A stretch of DNA of 64,000 nucleotides from Palaemon carinicauda (lineage: Eukaryota > Arthropoda > Malacostraca > Decapoda > Palaemonidae), in NCBI RefSeq assembly GCF_036898095.1, contig NC_090746.1, positions 53,169,088-53,233,087 of the forward strand. The letters run 5' to 3'. Position numbers and translations under genes: made by a program. Below the pieces are notes generated by a model. That model was not told the DNA's origin. It worked only from the letters and a program-made list of their open reading frames with translations, and ran no database searches. This document shows, one piece after another, positions 44,438 to 55,199 of the stretch. Within the stretch, counting starts at the first letter, position 1. Each line of letters opens with the position of its first letter.

Positions 44438-45610
44438 CTATGTGGTATTTGCTTTGCTCTGCACATTCTGAAAATTAGTCTGACCTTGCGAGGTCTGGTT
44501 TGACGGCCCAGGCTCAGCGATATTTGAAGAAGTGTTTGTTTGTTTCGGACTCTGAACTGCATTGACATTTGGTTGTTTCATCTTATTGTTAAAATGAGGA
44601 TTTTTCTTTTTATTTCCATATGGAACTGACTGTGGAATTGACTGTGTATTTCTAGGATATTGTTGTGTCTTACGCGCGTAACATTGACTATAAGAATGCG
44701 TTGCAGTGTTGTGAATTGAGCAAAATTTCGTTCTGCAGTCTGCGCTTATGTGACCTTGACGTTTGCAGTTATAACACGTCAATCCCGCTACTGTACTGTT
44801 AACTACGTTCACTGTTTGTGGTTTTGTTTCATTCTTTGCAAAAACTTGAGTTAACACGGGATCGAGATCTGGACACTTGGACATGTGTTTCTTTATCTGT
44901 TTATAGACATCCAATTCCGTACTTGCAGGCGTTAACTTCTTATCAAAACACCGCACTAAAGCTTCAGGCAACATAAGTGTCATGCAAGTCAAATACATTA
45001 ATCGTAAAAAATCTTTCACGGAGATGTTATCGTTAGTAACCCAAGTGGAATGACTTAAAATGTCCTGATATTCGTTAAGCCTATCAGCTATGAGAGCTGC
45101 TCTCTCAATAACATTAAGCCGATTCATAGTGGCTTGATTAAGTGTATTTCGTAACGTTAATACTACATCCAAGGCTTCCTCACCCCCATAGATTGCGCGT
45201 AACCTAACTTTGAAATCATCCCAAGTAACTGCTTCTTGAAATGAAACACCTCTTAAATACGCACTCGCATCCCCCTTAGAAAAATCTATAAAACTTTTAG
45301 CTTCTTGTAATTGTACAAAAGGGTCTACGATTTGTTTGGCATTTAAATGGGCATCAACGGATGAAATCCATGACTCCACATTTTGTGGCAAGAACCCGTT
45401 GACCCGACCTTGAAAAGGAAGGATTGCTGACCTGGCATTTACAAGCGTCACAATTGGAGGAGGATTAGCCTGGGCTACACCACTAGGTCCAGGGGAAGGG
45501 CTGACAGGAGGAGTCATGACTGCTGTATTTTTTTTTTTTCTATCTCTTTGACCCCTTGCAATTCTATCAAAATATCTATATGAGTACAGACGCCCACTGC
45601 GTAAACGCAT
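44438..45610 (-). CDS. Gypsy gag polyprotein
   Basis: 390 codons. It begins MRLRSGRLYSYRYFDRIARG, basic at the N-terminus. A capsid-like helical core (about 80-250) is followed by a CCHC zinc knuckle CYNCKRQGHISADC near residue 290 and a second Cys/His cluster CSIHNTATHSYSQC directly after it. The C-terminus is Gln/Asn-rich. No internal stop, and length and motifs are normal for the family. It packages element RNA into particles. It could still be expressed from the 5' LTR and might support other copies. Confidence 0.9.
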   Translation of the reverse strand: MRLRSGRLYSYRYFDRIARGQRDRKKKNTAVMTPPVSPSPGPSGVAQANPPPIVTLVNARSAILPFQGRVNGFLPQNVESWISSVDAHLNAKQIVDPFVQLQEAKSFIDFSKGDASAYLRGVSFQEAVTWDDFKVRLRAIYGGEEALDVVLTLRNTLNQATMNRLNVIERAALIADRLNEYQDILSHSTWVTNDNISVKDFLRLMYLTCMTLMLPEALVRCFDKKLTPASTELDVYKQIKKHMSKCPDLDPVLTQVFAKNETKPQTVNVVNSTVAGLTCYNCKRQGHISADCRTKFCSIHNTATHSYSQCYARKTQQYPRNTQSIPQSVPYGNKKKNPHFNNKMKQPNVNAVQSPKQTNTSSNIAEPGPSNQTSQGQTNFQNVQSKANTT

Positions 45611-46089
45611 ATGTATAATAAAATTCCCCCAACAATGTTACTAATCCCAAAACATTTCCCGAGAATTTCTGAAAGAAAAAGGAATTAGCACAAAGAAAGA
45701 AAAATTCTAAATGAGAATTCGGAGTTTCCTTTTAACAAAGTTTAGCAATTCACTCACCCCAGTAATAATCGACTAACAACTCTTGATAACTACACTTCAC
45801 TGCCCAAACTGGAATGAATTCAAAAAATCTGTACTTAGCTTATATATGATGTCGACACGTCCTCTCTCTCTCTCTCTCTCTCTTGATGTTTTGTTAGCGA
45901 TGTCTCGTTCTAGTTTCTTGTTGAATGTAGTTCTTCCTGGATATGTTTTGCAATTGTTGAACGCCAGTCCTTGGGTTTCCTAGGATGTTGATTGAAGATT
46001 CAGGTTGTATTCTAACATTTGTTGATGTTAGCTGTTTCGTTGGACTATAATACTTGGTCAAAATTGTAGATTCATGTAGATAATGTTAA

Positions 46090-46240
46090 GTTCTTGAAGA
46101 TCTTTCTCAGGTTTTACAGCTTTTATGTTAAAGTCTTGAAGATATTTCTCTGGTTTTACAGCTATTATTTTGAAGTCTTGAAGATTTTTCTCTGGTTTTA
46201 CAGCTATCATTTTGAAGTCTTGAAGATTTTCCTCTAATTC
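46090..46240 (-). repeat. 42-bp tandem repeat in Gypsy leader
   Basis: TCTTGAA anchors at 46092, 46134, 46176 and 46218 give a period of 42 bp over about 3.5 units with modest divergence. Confidence 0.9.
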
Positions 46241-46316
46241 TTAGAGTTTAACCGCTGTCTTAGAGTTTAATCGCTGTCTTAGGGTTTAACCGCTGTCTTA
46301 GAGTTTAATCGCTGCC
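46241..46316 (-). repeat. 19-bp tandem repeat adjoining the PBS
   Basis: Four units of period 19 (TTAG anchors at 46241, 46260, 46279, 46298). The last unit runs into the putative PBS, so part of the PBS motif is repeated. Confidence 0.9.
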
Positions 46317-46320
46317 ACCA
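46303..46320 (-). promoter_or_regulatory. Putative tRNA primer binding site of the Gypsy
   Basis: On the minus strand TGGTGGCAGCGATTAAAC begins 4 bp after the 5' LTR, the expected position and TGG start for a tRNA 3'-end complement. The tRNA species was not assigned. Confidence 0.6.
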
Positions 46321-46324
46321 TTTA

Positions 46325-46789
46325 TTGGCGTGCTACTGTTATAAGCACACATTGAGTATGAGTTGTTTCAGATGTATGTAAATGGATAACTGAATACATC
46401 TTAATAGTTTTTAAGTATTTATTCTATAAAAACAACAGAGTTAAACATCTCCATCACTGGAGGAAGCTGGGTTGGTCCAGATGACCAATTCTGGTGAAGT
46501 ATAGATATGAACTGACTAAATTATCGATATCACAGATATCGTATGCTTAGTTTATTTTAGACACGTCACAAACTCGGAAGACACCTGCATCCGGTGACGT
46601 CACAAACTTTCACACGCTGAGACAATGTGTTGACGTTTAAGAAGAATGTCAAATTGCTGAGATTTGCATTGTATGTCCTGTTTACGATTTGAATGACTAC
46701 AGCAAATCCCAGGGTTAGCTCCTTCAACCAACATGACATATTACGTCATTTGTTTTAAACATGTAATATTAACTATTCTAATTATTACA
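46325..46789 (-). repeat. Gypsy 5' LTR
   Basis: 465 bp; by eye it differs from the 3' LTR at one position (near 46693 versus 32434). Confidence 0.95.
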
Positions 46790-47170
46790 CATGTACATTT
46801 GTGGATGTCCTTGTGCTGGAAAAGAGTACTGTACCTCAAATAACCAGATTGCTCGTTTAACAAAAGTATATAAAATGTGCTTCATTTTCATTTGCATCTT
46901 TGCAAAGACCCTCAACACCCATCACATTCTCTATAACTTGGTTATTCCTTCCAACTTTAGCATTAAGATAACCAATCACAATTTTTATCTTTATCTCTGG
47001 GATCTCCTCTTTTACATTCTGCAGTTCTTCATAGTATTCATCTTTCCTTTTTTCAGGTGAATCATTTGTTGGCACATAGCAAACTACACTCATATTGCAC
47101 TGCTTTGATTTAAACTTTGCAAGTAACAATCTACTATTTACAGCTCTCCACAGGAATTTTACTGTCTACA
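46790..47170 (-). pseudogene. LINE, 5' part: N-terminal endonuclease
   Basis: Minus-strand reading: WRAVNSRLLLAKFKSKQCNM near 47100-47150, then VCYVPTNDSP, then KIVIGYLNAKVGRNNQ near 46960. These are motifs of the AP-type endonuclease of non-LTR retrotransposons. The canonical catalytic Asp in GDLNAKVG is Tyr here. The sequence breaks at the Gypsy LTR and resumes at 32065 with the next part of the same domain. It is 5'-truncated or decayed beyond about 47170-47300. Confidence 0.82.
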
Positions 47171-48506
47171 AGGAGATTTGTCATCAATATTTCTTCCTTT
47201 CTTTCTGATGCTCTAAAGATTAATTTATTTTTATAGAGGTCATAAACATCATGAAATATATTGTTTGTGAAGCTTCTTTTTTTAAATCCAATGTTTGATA
47301 TATAGATAATCTTCATTAGCTATTTCGTATTGGCCTAAATATTTTTTTTGGCTTATGCGCTTATTCAGTCTTCAGTATACTGAATGTAGTGAAAATCTTT
47401 ATTGAAAAAACTATAAAGGGTCTTCATTACATTACTGTATCGGTGTCTATGAACTTTGAAAGATTGATAGATTATCTGGTTTATTCACGTGATTCACTAA
47501 TTCAGAGTTCAAGGGTAATGAAAACAATTTGCTTGGTTGATTTCTACAGGTTGTTCATGATTGATAGAGGGAATGTACTGAGCATTGTGGAGTCTCACAA
47601 TATCATATGCAACAAACATATGCACATGATCATCACCCAAGCCTGTTCTCCACCCAAACTAAGAATTGGGAGGACACTTACAAAATTCAGTATGAACTTA
47701 CCCCCACAGGTTGCAATTCTCCAGTATTCATAAAGCTTCCATAACCCTTGAATTAGACTGGAATAATTTTATGGGGTACAGTATACTAATTTTTTTATCT
47801 AGGCCACAATCCTTTCATTTTTAAGCATGTGCAGGCTTTTGATATACTCTTTGGTAGGTTAAATGAAATTTGGATTTTTTTTTAGGATCAAATGAGTGTT
47901 TTAAGTAGGGATTTCTCTACTCTTGTTTAATTGTCATTTTGCCAATCTATGCAATTAATCTGAGGAAGGCCCTATATGTTTCTGAGGAAGAATGGGTTGT
48001 ATATTACTCAAAATTAAAGTTATGTGCATGATTAAGTCTTGCATATCTAAATATTGGTACTGTAAAGACAGGCTTTTGTAAACTTCTGATAAAAAAACTG
48101 CAAACAATTTAACCACTCAGGGAAAATTAAAATACTCAAGAAACATGTTTATTGAAAAAAAGAAAAATTTTAATTAAGCCAAAAATCCAATTGGTGTTTT
48201 TGGCTATTTCTCTGGAGGGATGTACTTAACTGTGATTTGAAAACAAAACGAAGCAGTCAGAGAACAGGATTGATTATTCTTGATGTAATTTTCAGTTTCC
48301 AACAATTGCCATTGAATGTCGTTTGTTGCCTTTCAAATCCTTTAGGCTTATTTTAATTTGCAAGTCTTGTCTATGACGGCAGTAATCGAGTAATTTTGTT
48401 GAACAATGCTTAGATATCTTTTAGGTATTTTTAGTATTATGAAAATTTTTAACTGTATGCAGCTTCATTTCCATTTGCTGGTGCTGAAGGTCCTATTATC
48501 TTCCAG
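47171..48506. other. Intron sequence before a p38 exon
   Basis: AT-rich, with no recognised element. It ends with the acceptor TATTATCTTCCAG (48494-48506). Confidence 0.5.
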
Positions 48507-48585
48507 GCACGTAACTACATACGTTCCCTACCACAGATGAGAAAGAAAGACTTCAGACAAGTATTCCGTGGAGCTAATCCACTTG
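48507..48585 (+). CDS. p38: p38 MAP kinase, exon encoding ARNYIRSLP
   Basis: A 79-bp exon between a CTTCCAG acceptor and a GTACGT donor. It encodes ARNYIRSLPQMRKKDFRQVF then RGANPL, the C-lobe segment that follows the HIDQL exon in p38 kinases. The phase continues from 9939 (0) and leaves one base for the next codon, completed at 49045 as Ala. Exon length and phase are those of the equivalent animal p38 exon. Confidence 0.93.
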
Positions 48586-49044
48586 GTACGTATAAAATCA
48601 GTTTTAAAAGGATACCAGTTTGTTGCTTATTTAATTAAAAACATCATTAGACATGCATGTACCCTTCATTATCACACTACTATTAGTGTCTAGTGATATA
48701 TGGGTATTCTGTATGACTCACAAGGTAGAAAATTGTAGGTTGTTTAGTGTATATGATAGCAACTGGATGTAATCTACTAATTGGTCACCATACATCTTGT
48801 ATGTAAATGACTGATATTATAACTCCATCTAGTGACTTTTTCTTCAACCACAAAAGCTTTGGAACACAGCTTACCTGTTGTCTTTTTTTTTTTGTACCTA
48901 CAGACTAAGTGATCTTATTCAGTTGTTGGCTTACATTATGCAAATGTGTGTTGCAATTATTTATACACCAACATTTTTGTTTCTGATAGTAGTAACACCA
49001 AAGTCATATTATAGTATAATCATATGATATTTTTATCATTTCAG
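48586..49044 (+). other. p38 intron, 459 bp
   Basis: GT...AG intron with a T-rich tract before ATTTCAG. Nothing else recognised. Confidence 0.75.
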
Positions 49045-49218
49045 CTGTTGACCTGCTAGAGAAAATGCTGGAACTAGATAGTGAACGAAGAGTAACTGCA
49101 GCTCAGGCATTAGCTCATCCTTATCTTGCCCAGTATGCTGATCCCTCAGATGAACCCGATAGCGAACCCTATGATCAAAGTTTCGAAGATATGGAACTCC
49201 CTACAGAGAAATGGAAAG
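49045..49218 (+). CDS. p38: p38 MAP kinase, exon encoding the common-docking region
   Basis: A 174-bp exon from TTTCAG to GTTAGA. It encodes (A)[20 protein letters not shown], then [20 protein letters not shown], then a segment with [11 protein letters not shown] ending KWK. This includes the acidic common-docking stretch DPSDEP that binds MAPK docking motifs of substrates, MKKs and phosphatases. The sequence is close to animal p38 and distinct from ERK and JNK at this site. It ends with one base of a split codon. The terminal coding exon is not found in the remaining window. Confidence 0.95.
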
Positions 49219-49639
49219 GTTAGATTTTTTTTTTATTATGTAGATTTTGGATAACCTCATGTTTATGACAAAATCTTTTATATTTTGTATTAGCTGTATT
49301 CTTTCAAAGGCAGAATTAACAAGTATTTCAGAACTAATGTAAATTGCCAATTTCATGTTCCAATAGAGCCATCAACTCTGAGTTCTTTCAGTTCGAGTAG
49401 GGATGAAGAATATTCCAGTTTTATGTCATTTGCTTTGTACTCTTCCCAACTCTGAAGTTTTCACCTAAACATTAATTTCAGTGGCAACCTTGGCTCATTA
49501 CTGAGGCTTCAATTATGGGGGTACCTAGACACCAGGGTTGTATTTGCAGGCTCCAAGACCCAATTGGAGGAACTCATCAAGACTCTTATGGCTCTCTTGT
49601 CTGTCTCTAGGACCTCAGGTCAACCTCAACGATTTAGTT
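49219..49639. other. p38 intron, no element recognised
   Basis: No coding or repeat signal recognised. Confidence 0.4.
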
Positions 49640-49990
49640 GTTCCAACACTAATACAAACTCAGTGTTATTTATAGGGATATACTTTCGACAAAGCTGGAA
49701 GACAAGCCATAAGACTTTTAGTAAGGTTTAACCACTCCCAGTTAATTAGGGGGGTGGGGTAGCACACGGCCCCGCTCATTCACACACACCCGTTCCAAAT
49801 TTTGCTTTTGGCTCTGTAGAGAACAGACGTCACTCTCCTCCTCCCAACTTAACTTGCCATTTAACTAATCACTTTTTCTTTTCAGGTGTGTTTGGTTTCT
49901 AACTTGACTGTCCTTATGCGGACCTGAGGACCACTCCTGCGGGACTTTCGTGTCGGTGGAATAAAAAAGTGGTTTGTGTCTAAGAAAGCT
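49640..49990 (+). repeat. Possible DIRS inverted-terminal-repeat remnant
   Basis: The order of short blocks (TACAAAC, GTTATTTATA, GGATAT, AGCTGGA, AAGACTTTTA, then a G-rich run near 49750) parallels the DIRS-1 left terminal repeat (12190-12290). Similarity is low. The right partner and any ORF are missing. Confidence 0.4.
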
Positions 49991-50126
49991 TTGTTGGTTG
50001 TATGTTAGAAACACACTATTATTTTTTTTGTAGCTCTCAAGTCCCTCCTTCCAAAAAAAAAGTGCCTTAATCTGTTGTTATTTCTTTCCAGGTACTGACA
50101 GCAGGCCCCTTTACCCAGAAGGGATA

Positions 50127-50435
50127 TTAACCCTTTTACCCCCAGGCTCTTTGGAAATTTCCAACCCTTAACCCCCAAGGGGTTATTTTTTCCCCAGCAC
50201 ATTTTGCAGCATATTTTCTTTAAATTGCTCTAACAGCCTTAATTTTTGTCATAGAGAGGTCAGGTTGGTCTCATTCTCTTGGAAAATGCCTGAATTTTCT
50301 CAAAAAATTATGAAAAATATGAAAAAATAAATTTTTATAGCATTTTTTTGCATGGACGTACCGGTACGTCCATGGGGGTAAAGGGATGGCTTTTGTGAAA
50401 CGTACCAGTACGTCCTTTGGGGATGAAAGGGTTAA
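50127..50435. mobile_element. piggyBac-like MITE
   Basis: TTAA at 50127-50130 and 50432-50435 flanks a 301-bp element. The ends are imperfect inverted repeats (CCCTTTTACCCCC and the complement of GGGGATGAAAGGG). The subterminal parts are also inverted G/C-rich stretches. No ORF. TTAA duplication and CCC/GGG ends are features of piggyBac-type elements. It contains a perfect 24-bp palindrome at 50351-50374. Confidence 0.72.
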
Positions 50436-51611
50436 GAGTATTCGTCAAGTACTGTACATAAAAATTATGAATGTTATTTATGGTCGGTTACCAGTGTGTA
50501 GTGGTCTGTGATGCTGCTCTGTATTCATATTATCTTGCCTGTGAACTGTTAAGTCCCATCAAGTGTTTGACTGAATAACACAAAAAACAAATGTATTGTA
50601 AGGCCATTGTCGACTGCTCGTGTTCGGCAGTCAACACCGTAAAGTTAATGAATATTTTGTTTTGATGTGCGAAGTAACATGGAAGAATCTTGTTATATGA
50701 GAGTGTGTCATAAACATTAATAGTTAACAGGAGCTATTGAAATGGCATATCTGGTCTTGGGCCCCGGAAGTGAATTCAGTTGTTAGGAGGAGAGTGACTG
50801 TATTCGAGTTTAGTCTGAATTGTTCCAGACTTGGAGAGTGACTGTGTTCGAGTTTAGTCTGAATTGTTCCAGCCTTATCAAAACCCCTTCCAAGAAGCAG
50901 AGATATAGGCATTACTGGTGTTGGTCAGAAGGTTTTGATGACAAGAAATCTTATCACAGTGCAGGTTTACAATTGGAGATATTCGAGACATTGTTATTGT
51001 GGGCCCACAGAGACCTGCACGGCATCGTATGCGGCCGTACTGTTCAGAATTTAATAATCTTAAGTGACTTTGCAGCTTAGTGGTGAACTGGATATTGGAG
51101 GGACAGTATTGATTTAGGGAAAATTATGGTAGTACAGTATTTTCACAGATTTATATTTTCTTATGGGTGGTTGGTTTGAAATGGTTTAGAAAAATTGAGT
51201 GTCCAGCATGTGAATAATTTTTTATTTTTATTCAGAATTTGTTTATCTTGTTAACTTGAGGCTGGGGGGTAAAGGAATGCCAGTTTTGCCTTCAATTTTT
51301 TATTTTTTGAATTGACAAAACAATGTTAATGTATTCCTAACAGTCTTTTTGTTTCATTTACAAATGAATATTTTTTGCTTGTTTTTATGAAGACAAATTT
51401 ATTCCAGTTCCTTACATCACTGAGTCCCTTTCTCAGTCACTGTTTTTTTTTCAATCTTTCTAATAAGTCATTTATCATAACTTTTTCCTCCCACACTGTG
51501 TCCTGTTGTTAGTATAAAAAAATTCTTTCCCTTTCACCTAATGTTCTCACATTTTTTCTTGAGCTTGAAACCCACTTACCTAAAGAATATAGAGCTATAT
51601 AAATTCTACTT
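50436..51611. other. p38 intron or downstream DNA
   Basis: No coding signal recognised. Contains the 44-bp duplication at 50791-50878. Confidence 0.4.
50791..50878 (+). repeat. 44-bp tandem duplication
   Basis: AGAGTGACTGT anchors at 50791 and 50835, with near-identical text in both units. Confidence 0.88.
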
Positions 51612-51630
51612 TTTTCAATATTAAACTTAG

Positions 51631-51785
51631 CCGGTGATTATATAAGCTGCAACTCTGTTGCTCGACAGAAAACTCTACGTTCAAAATACGCCAGCGATCG
51701 CTATGCAGGTAGGGGGTGTACATCAACAGCGCCATCTGTCGAGCAGGTACTCAGTACTCAATGTAAACACAGAACCAATTTTCTC
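51631..51785 (+). repeat. DIRS-4 left inverted terminal repeat
   Basis: 155 bp, very close to the complement of 57838-57992. Contains GCGATCGC, as in DIRS-3. Confidence 0.93.
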
Positions 51786-51982
51786 TCTGTCGGGCTACCG
51801 GCAAGACCTACTAATACGCTGTTACTAACTGGATTTGTTTTCACAACTATTTGGTGAAGTACACTATTCTAGTTTTGAGCTTTCGCTATGCAGGTGTTTT
51901 ATCTTCATCTCAAAACTTGAACTCGTTTTGGATAGATTTAATTAGGGTGACAAAGAGAGTATGGACTCTCTTTCACTTTTAA

Positions 51983-53668
51983 ATGGCCGACCCTTCCCTT
52001 AGACGGAAGTGTGTTTAGGTTTTTAGTATTTTTGCTTAACACGTTATAGATCTATATATTTTATATCTCTCCGCCTTTATTAGGCCTCTTCGATTAACTT
52101 TCCATTTTTTATAAACATATAAAGATAATTTTTATGTTTTGTTTATATGCGACCTTTCCTGATAGTAGGCGGTCCTAACTTGGAACCGAAGTTAATCAAC
52201 GTTGAGCCCGTTATATCGTATTTAGCCTTTAAAGAATTTAAAACTTTTTAAATTTAATGTTTTATGAAAGAATTTCTTTGATAGTCTTCGTACTGTTTTC
52301 AAAGATGAACTAACGTTTAGTTTTTTAGACTACGCAGTTGTTGACGTTCAGGCCGTTCAACATGCGCTCTATCGTTACGATAGAGAGAGAGTGTATCACG
52401 GTTTCACTTTGCAGTAAGAGTAAATCGATTCTGACGTTTTGTTCATTCTTTCTTAGCTTTAATGTTTTAAAATTCTAAATTAAAGGAACCTTTTATTTGG
52501 AAAACCTTTCAGTTTTTTTTTTTTTTCCTTTAGTCAAATAACATGTTTTTTTGACGATATATAATTGGGCTCTTCTCTTAGGTGCGAAATCAAGAGAGAA
52601 AGAGAGAGAGAGATAGAGACGGAGGGAGAGAGAGGAGTGAAAACGTTCCGTTCAAGCGGGTAACGTTGTTCTCGTGTTACTCTCGTCCCTAGTCGCTGTA
52701 CGGGGAAGAAGGTAAAACGTTTCTAGGGTTTTATTCTTGTCCCCAGGCTATGTGCGGTGAGAGATTGTAAACGTAGTTTATTTGAACTAGTGTTTAGTCT
52801 CTTTCCCAGCCACTGAATTTTTTATCTTTATATATGTTTTCTGTTTTTTGCTAGTATTAATGAGCTGCATTATACGACTGATTTCGCAATTACTACCTTT
52901 TAATGAGGGTAGAATTGCGTGTTTCAGGTAGAAATCAGTAAAAGTTTCGATTTCAGTGAAATAAGTGCAAAACAGAAAATCGAAGTGATAAAGTGATATG
53001 CGCAAAGTGTTACAGTGTTGCGTCCGAGGGTTCGTCTGTTCGTGCCTGTCGTTCACCTAGTCCGGGACCTCTTGCAAGCTCCCAAGCCCAGGGGAGAAGT
53101 AATGTCGAACGACTTATGGGTTCGTCAGGCCTTGATCAACGAACAGACGTTTCCCTCCGTGGTTTCGGGCGTATCTACCCAAGATCGCCCCACCCACACA
53201 AAGACGAGAGAGCCCATTTATTTCTCGTCTGCGGAAGAGGTTTCTCGTAAGAAACCATGGACCAAGGTCTCGCAGCTTATTAAGCGCAAGTCGGTCCCTT
53301 CCGCGCAAGTCCAACGGCCTAGTTGTAGCCACTGGGTCAGTTCGGACTCGCTGCAGTCTTCCGACGACTGCTCACCTCCTAAGAGAGGCAAAGCGGTACC
53401 GCATCAGGCAGTCACACCGTCTGTTGCCGCACCTGCTCCTGTAGACCCTAAGTGGTCTTTGCTGCAGACCATGCAGTCTCAGTTAACGTCATTGATGCGG
53501 GACTTTCGTGCGGAGAAGGTTGACACTGCACCAACCTCTAGCCTACAACCAACCACGGTTGTGCGTCCTGTGGACGCTGAGGCGACCTTCTGCCGCACTC
53601 CAGCTGAGAGAGTCCCGCCACCCATGCGTTCCAGTGTACCCTGCCAGCCGCATGTTGACGTTCAGTAA
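51983..53668 (+). pseudogene. DIRS-4 ORF1, first copy
   Basis: It begins at the ATG at 51983 with MADPSLRRKCV and then a stop. The Cys-rich module expected here is absent. About 960 bp of unrelated AT-rich sequence (52014-52985) takes its place, followed by a segment homologous to DIRS-3 ORF1 from about 34790 on. The frames 52993-53250 and 53015-53668 must be combined because of a one-base insertion near 53150. Homology continues in broken form to about 53940. Confidence 0.75.
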
Positions 53669-54239
53669 CGCACGGAACCTTCCGTTGACGTTCGCGAGGT
53701 ACAACAACAGTCTAAGTTGTTTTGTTTTGACGCGGTGCGTCAACCTCCGCATTCTAGAGTTGTTTTGACTGCTCAGTATAGACAGTCAAAGCAGTCTCGA
53801 GTGAACACTGTATGTCCTCACGCACCTGTTGTGGTTGACAGTTCAGTTGTTGACAGTTCACAGACTGTCAAGCAGTTACATGACGTTGCCTTCTGGTCTG
53901 CTACTAATGCACCAGTGAGAGACTCACTGAGGTAACCTAGCTTTTATCGGACAAGGTTCCTGTAGATGAGAAAGTGCTGTTCTCCCTCCTACTGATATTC
54001 CCTTGAGGACTCTGTCATTTGGAGAGGAGCCTTAAGCTGCTTAGCCTCCTATGGACTTTAATTAAATCATGATGATTTTTTAAGGATCTTCGTCCGGATC
54101 TTGTAACTGCTGCTCCTCGTTCGCCTAAACGTCAGAACTTACACTAGGCCTAGCTACTTCGAAGCCGTTGTTTTTAAGCTAGTGCTCTCTCGCTCTCCTA
54201 GAGAGCGTTACGTTGGCTAGGCGACTGGTTTTTGCACCA

Positions 54240-55199
54240 GGAGGAGTTTTAGGGATACAGCCTTTGATTTCCCTTCTTTTAAACTGGCTTATAGAGCGAG
54301 AGTCTGATAGGACACGAGAGAAGTTCTCGGCTTGGGAGTTCATGCCTCTGCCCAGATAGACTTCTCAATTCTGGTAGACTCGCCCTGGCGCCTAGCCAGG
54401 AGACGCTCCAAGTTGTTTACAGGTCAACTTCTCAACTTTTGTCGAGCCTTTGAAGTTTTGCTGTACTATTATGTCACACATAACAAGGCTTTCAGGGATG
54501 GTAAATGGTTCCGCCTCAGTCGCTAACCCCGTCTGTTGCCACACCTGCTCCCGTAGACCCTAAATGGGCTTTGCTGCAAGACATGCAGTCCAAGCTTGCG
54601 TCCTTGATAGAGGACTTAAATGCGGAGAAGAACCTTCTGGCCAACAAGAGGTAACCTACTCGCGTCTGCCAGTTGAGGTGGTTCCTCCTTCTGGCCAACA
54701 ACCTTCCAACCGGTCGGTTGTGCGCCCTGTTGACGCTGAGGTAACCTACTCGCGTCTGCCAGTTGAGGTGGTTCCTCCACCGATGCGACCCAGTGTGGGT
54801 TGCCAGTCGCACGTTGACGTTAAGCGACGCTCGGAGGTGGTTGTTGACGTTCAGGACGTTCAACAACCAGCAGAGGTGACTTGTTGTGACGCAGTGCGTC
54901 AACCTCAGCAACCCGGTAGGGTGTTGACTGCACAACCCAGACAGTCTAGACAGTTTCGGGTTGACGCTGTACTTCCTCGCGCACCCATGGTTGTTGACAG
55001 TTCACAGACTGTGCAGCAGTTCCATGATATTGCGTCCGGCTCCGTCACGCATCCACCAGTGCGACCGGATTCAGCGAGTCAGACGTTGCCCACTCCGTTG
55101 CCGTTTCCTCATCAGTTTCGGATGAGGAACCCTCTGATGAGGACGTTGCTGAACAAGACGATCAGCCCCCAGCCCTGCTATCCATCCAGAAGATGCTGA
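54240..55199 (+). pseudogene. DIRS-4 ORF1, second partial copy joined to RT thumb
   Basis: 54300-54500 resembles the C-terminal part of DIRS-3 ORF1. From 54514, ORF1 sequence starts again at a point already present near 53404. The frame 54564-55199 then runs through the Val/Gln/Asp-rich middle and joins directly, at about 55180, to sequence equivalent to DIRS-3 near 37630 (IQKMLKKERC). The RT palm with YLDD is thereby removed. Confidence 0.75.
54648..54778 (+). repeat. 90-bp tandem repeat in DIRS-4 ORF1
   Basis: GAGGTAACCTACTCGCGTCT starts at 54648 and again at 54738. 90 bp keeps frame. Confidence 0.9.

Larger units (their letters stand above)
45611..46324 (-). promoter_or_regulatory. Gypsy 5' leader
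   Basis: Region between 5' LTR and gag. It holds the PBS-like sequence, two tandem-repeat blocks and a short TC tract (45861-45883). No ORF. Confidence 0.7.
32066..46789 (-). mobile_element. Ty3/Gypsy LTR retrotransposon with env (errantivirus-like), internally deleted and interrupted by DIRS-3
   Basis: Two 465-bp direct LTRs (32066-32530 and 46325-46789) flank gag, pol and env on the minus strand. CATGTA at 32060-32065 and 46790-46795 is the likely target duplication, and the LINE sequence joins across it. I saw one difference between the LTRs, so insertion was recent. A PBS-like sequence follows the 5' LTR (46303-46320). Pol lacks its integrase core, and env is split by a 6.5-kb DIRS. Without DIRS-3 the element is about 8.2 kb. 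As it stands it cannot make integrase or a whole envelope protein. Confidence 0.93.

Noticed and set aside
47389..47733. 114-codon + strand ORF in the p38 intron
   Set aside because: No motif, no splice context and average composition; probably chance.
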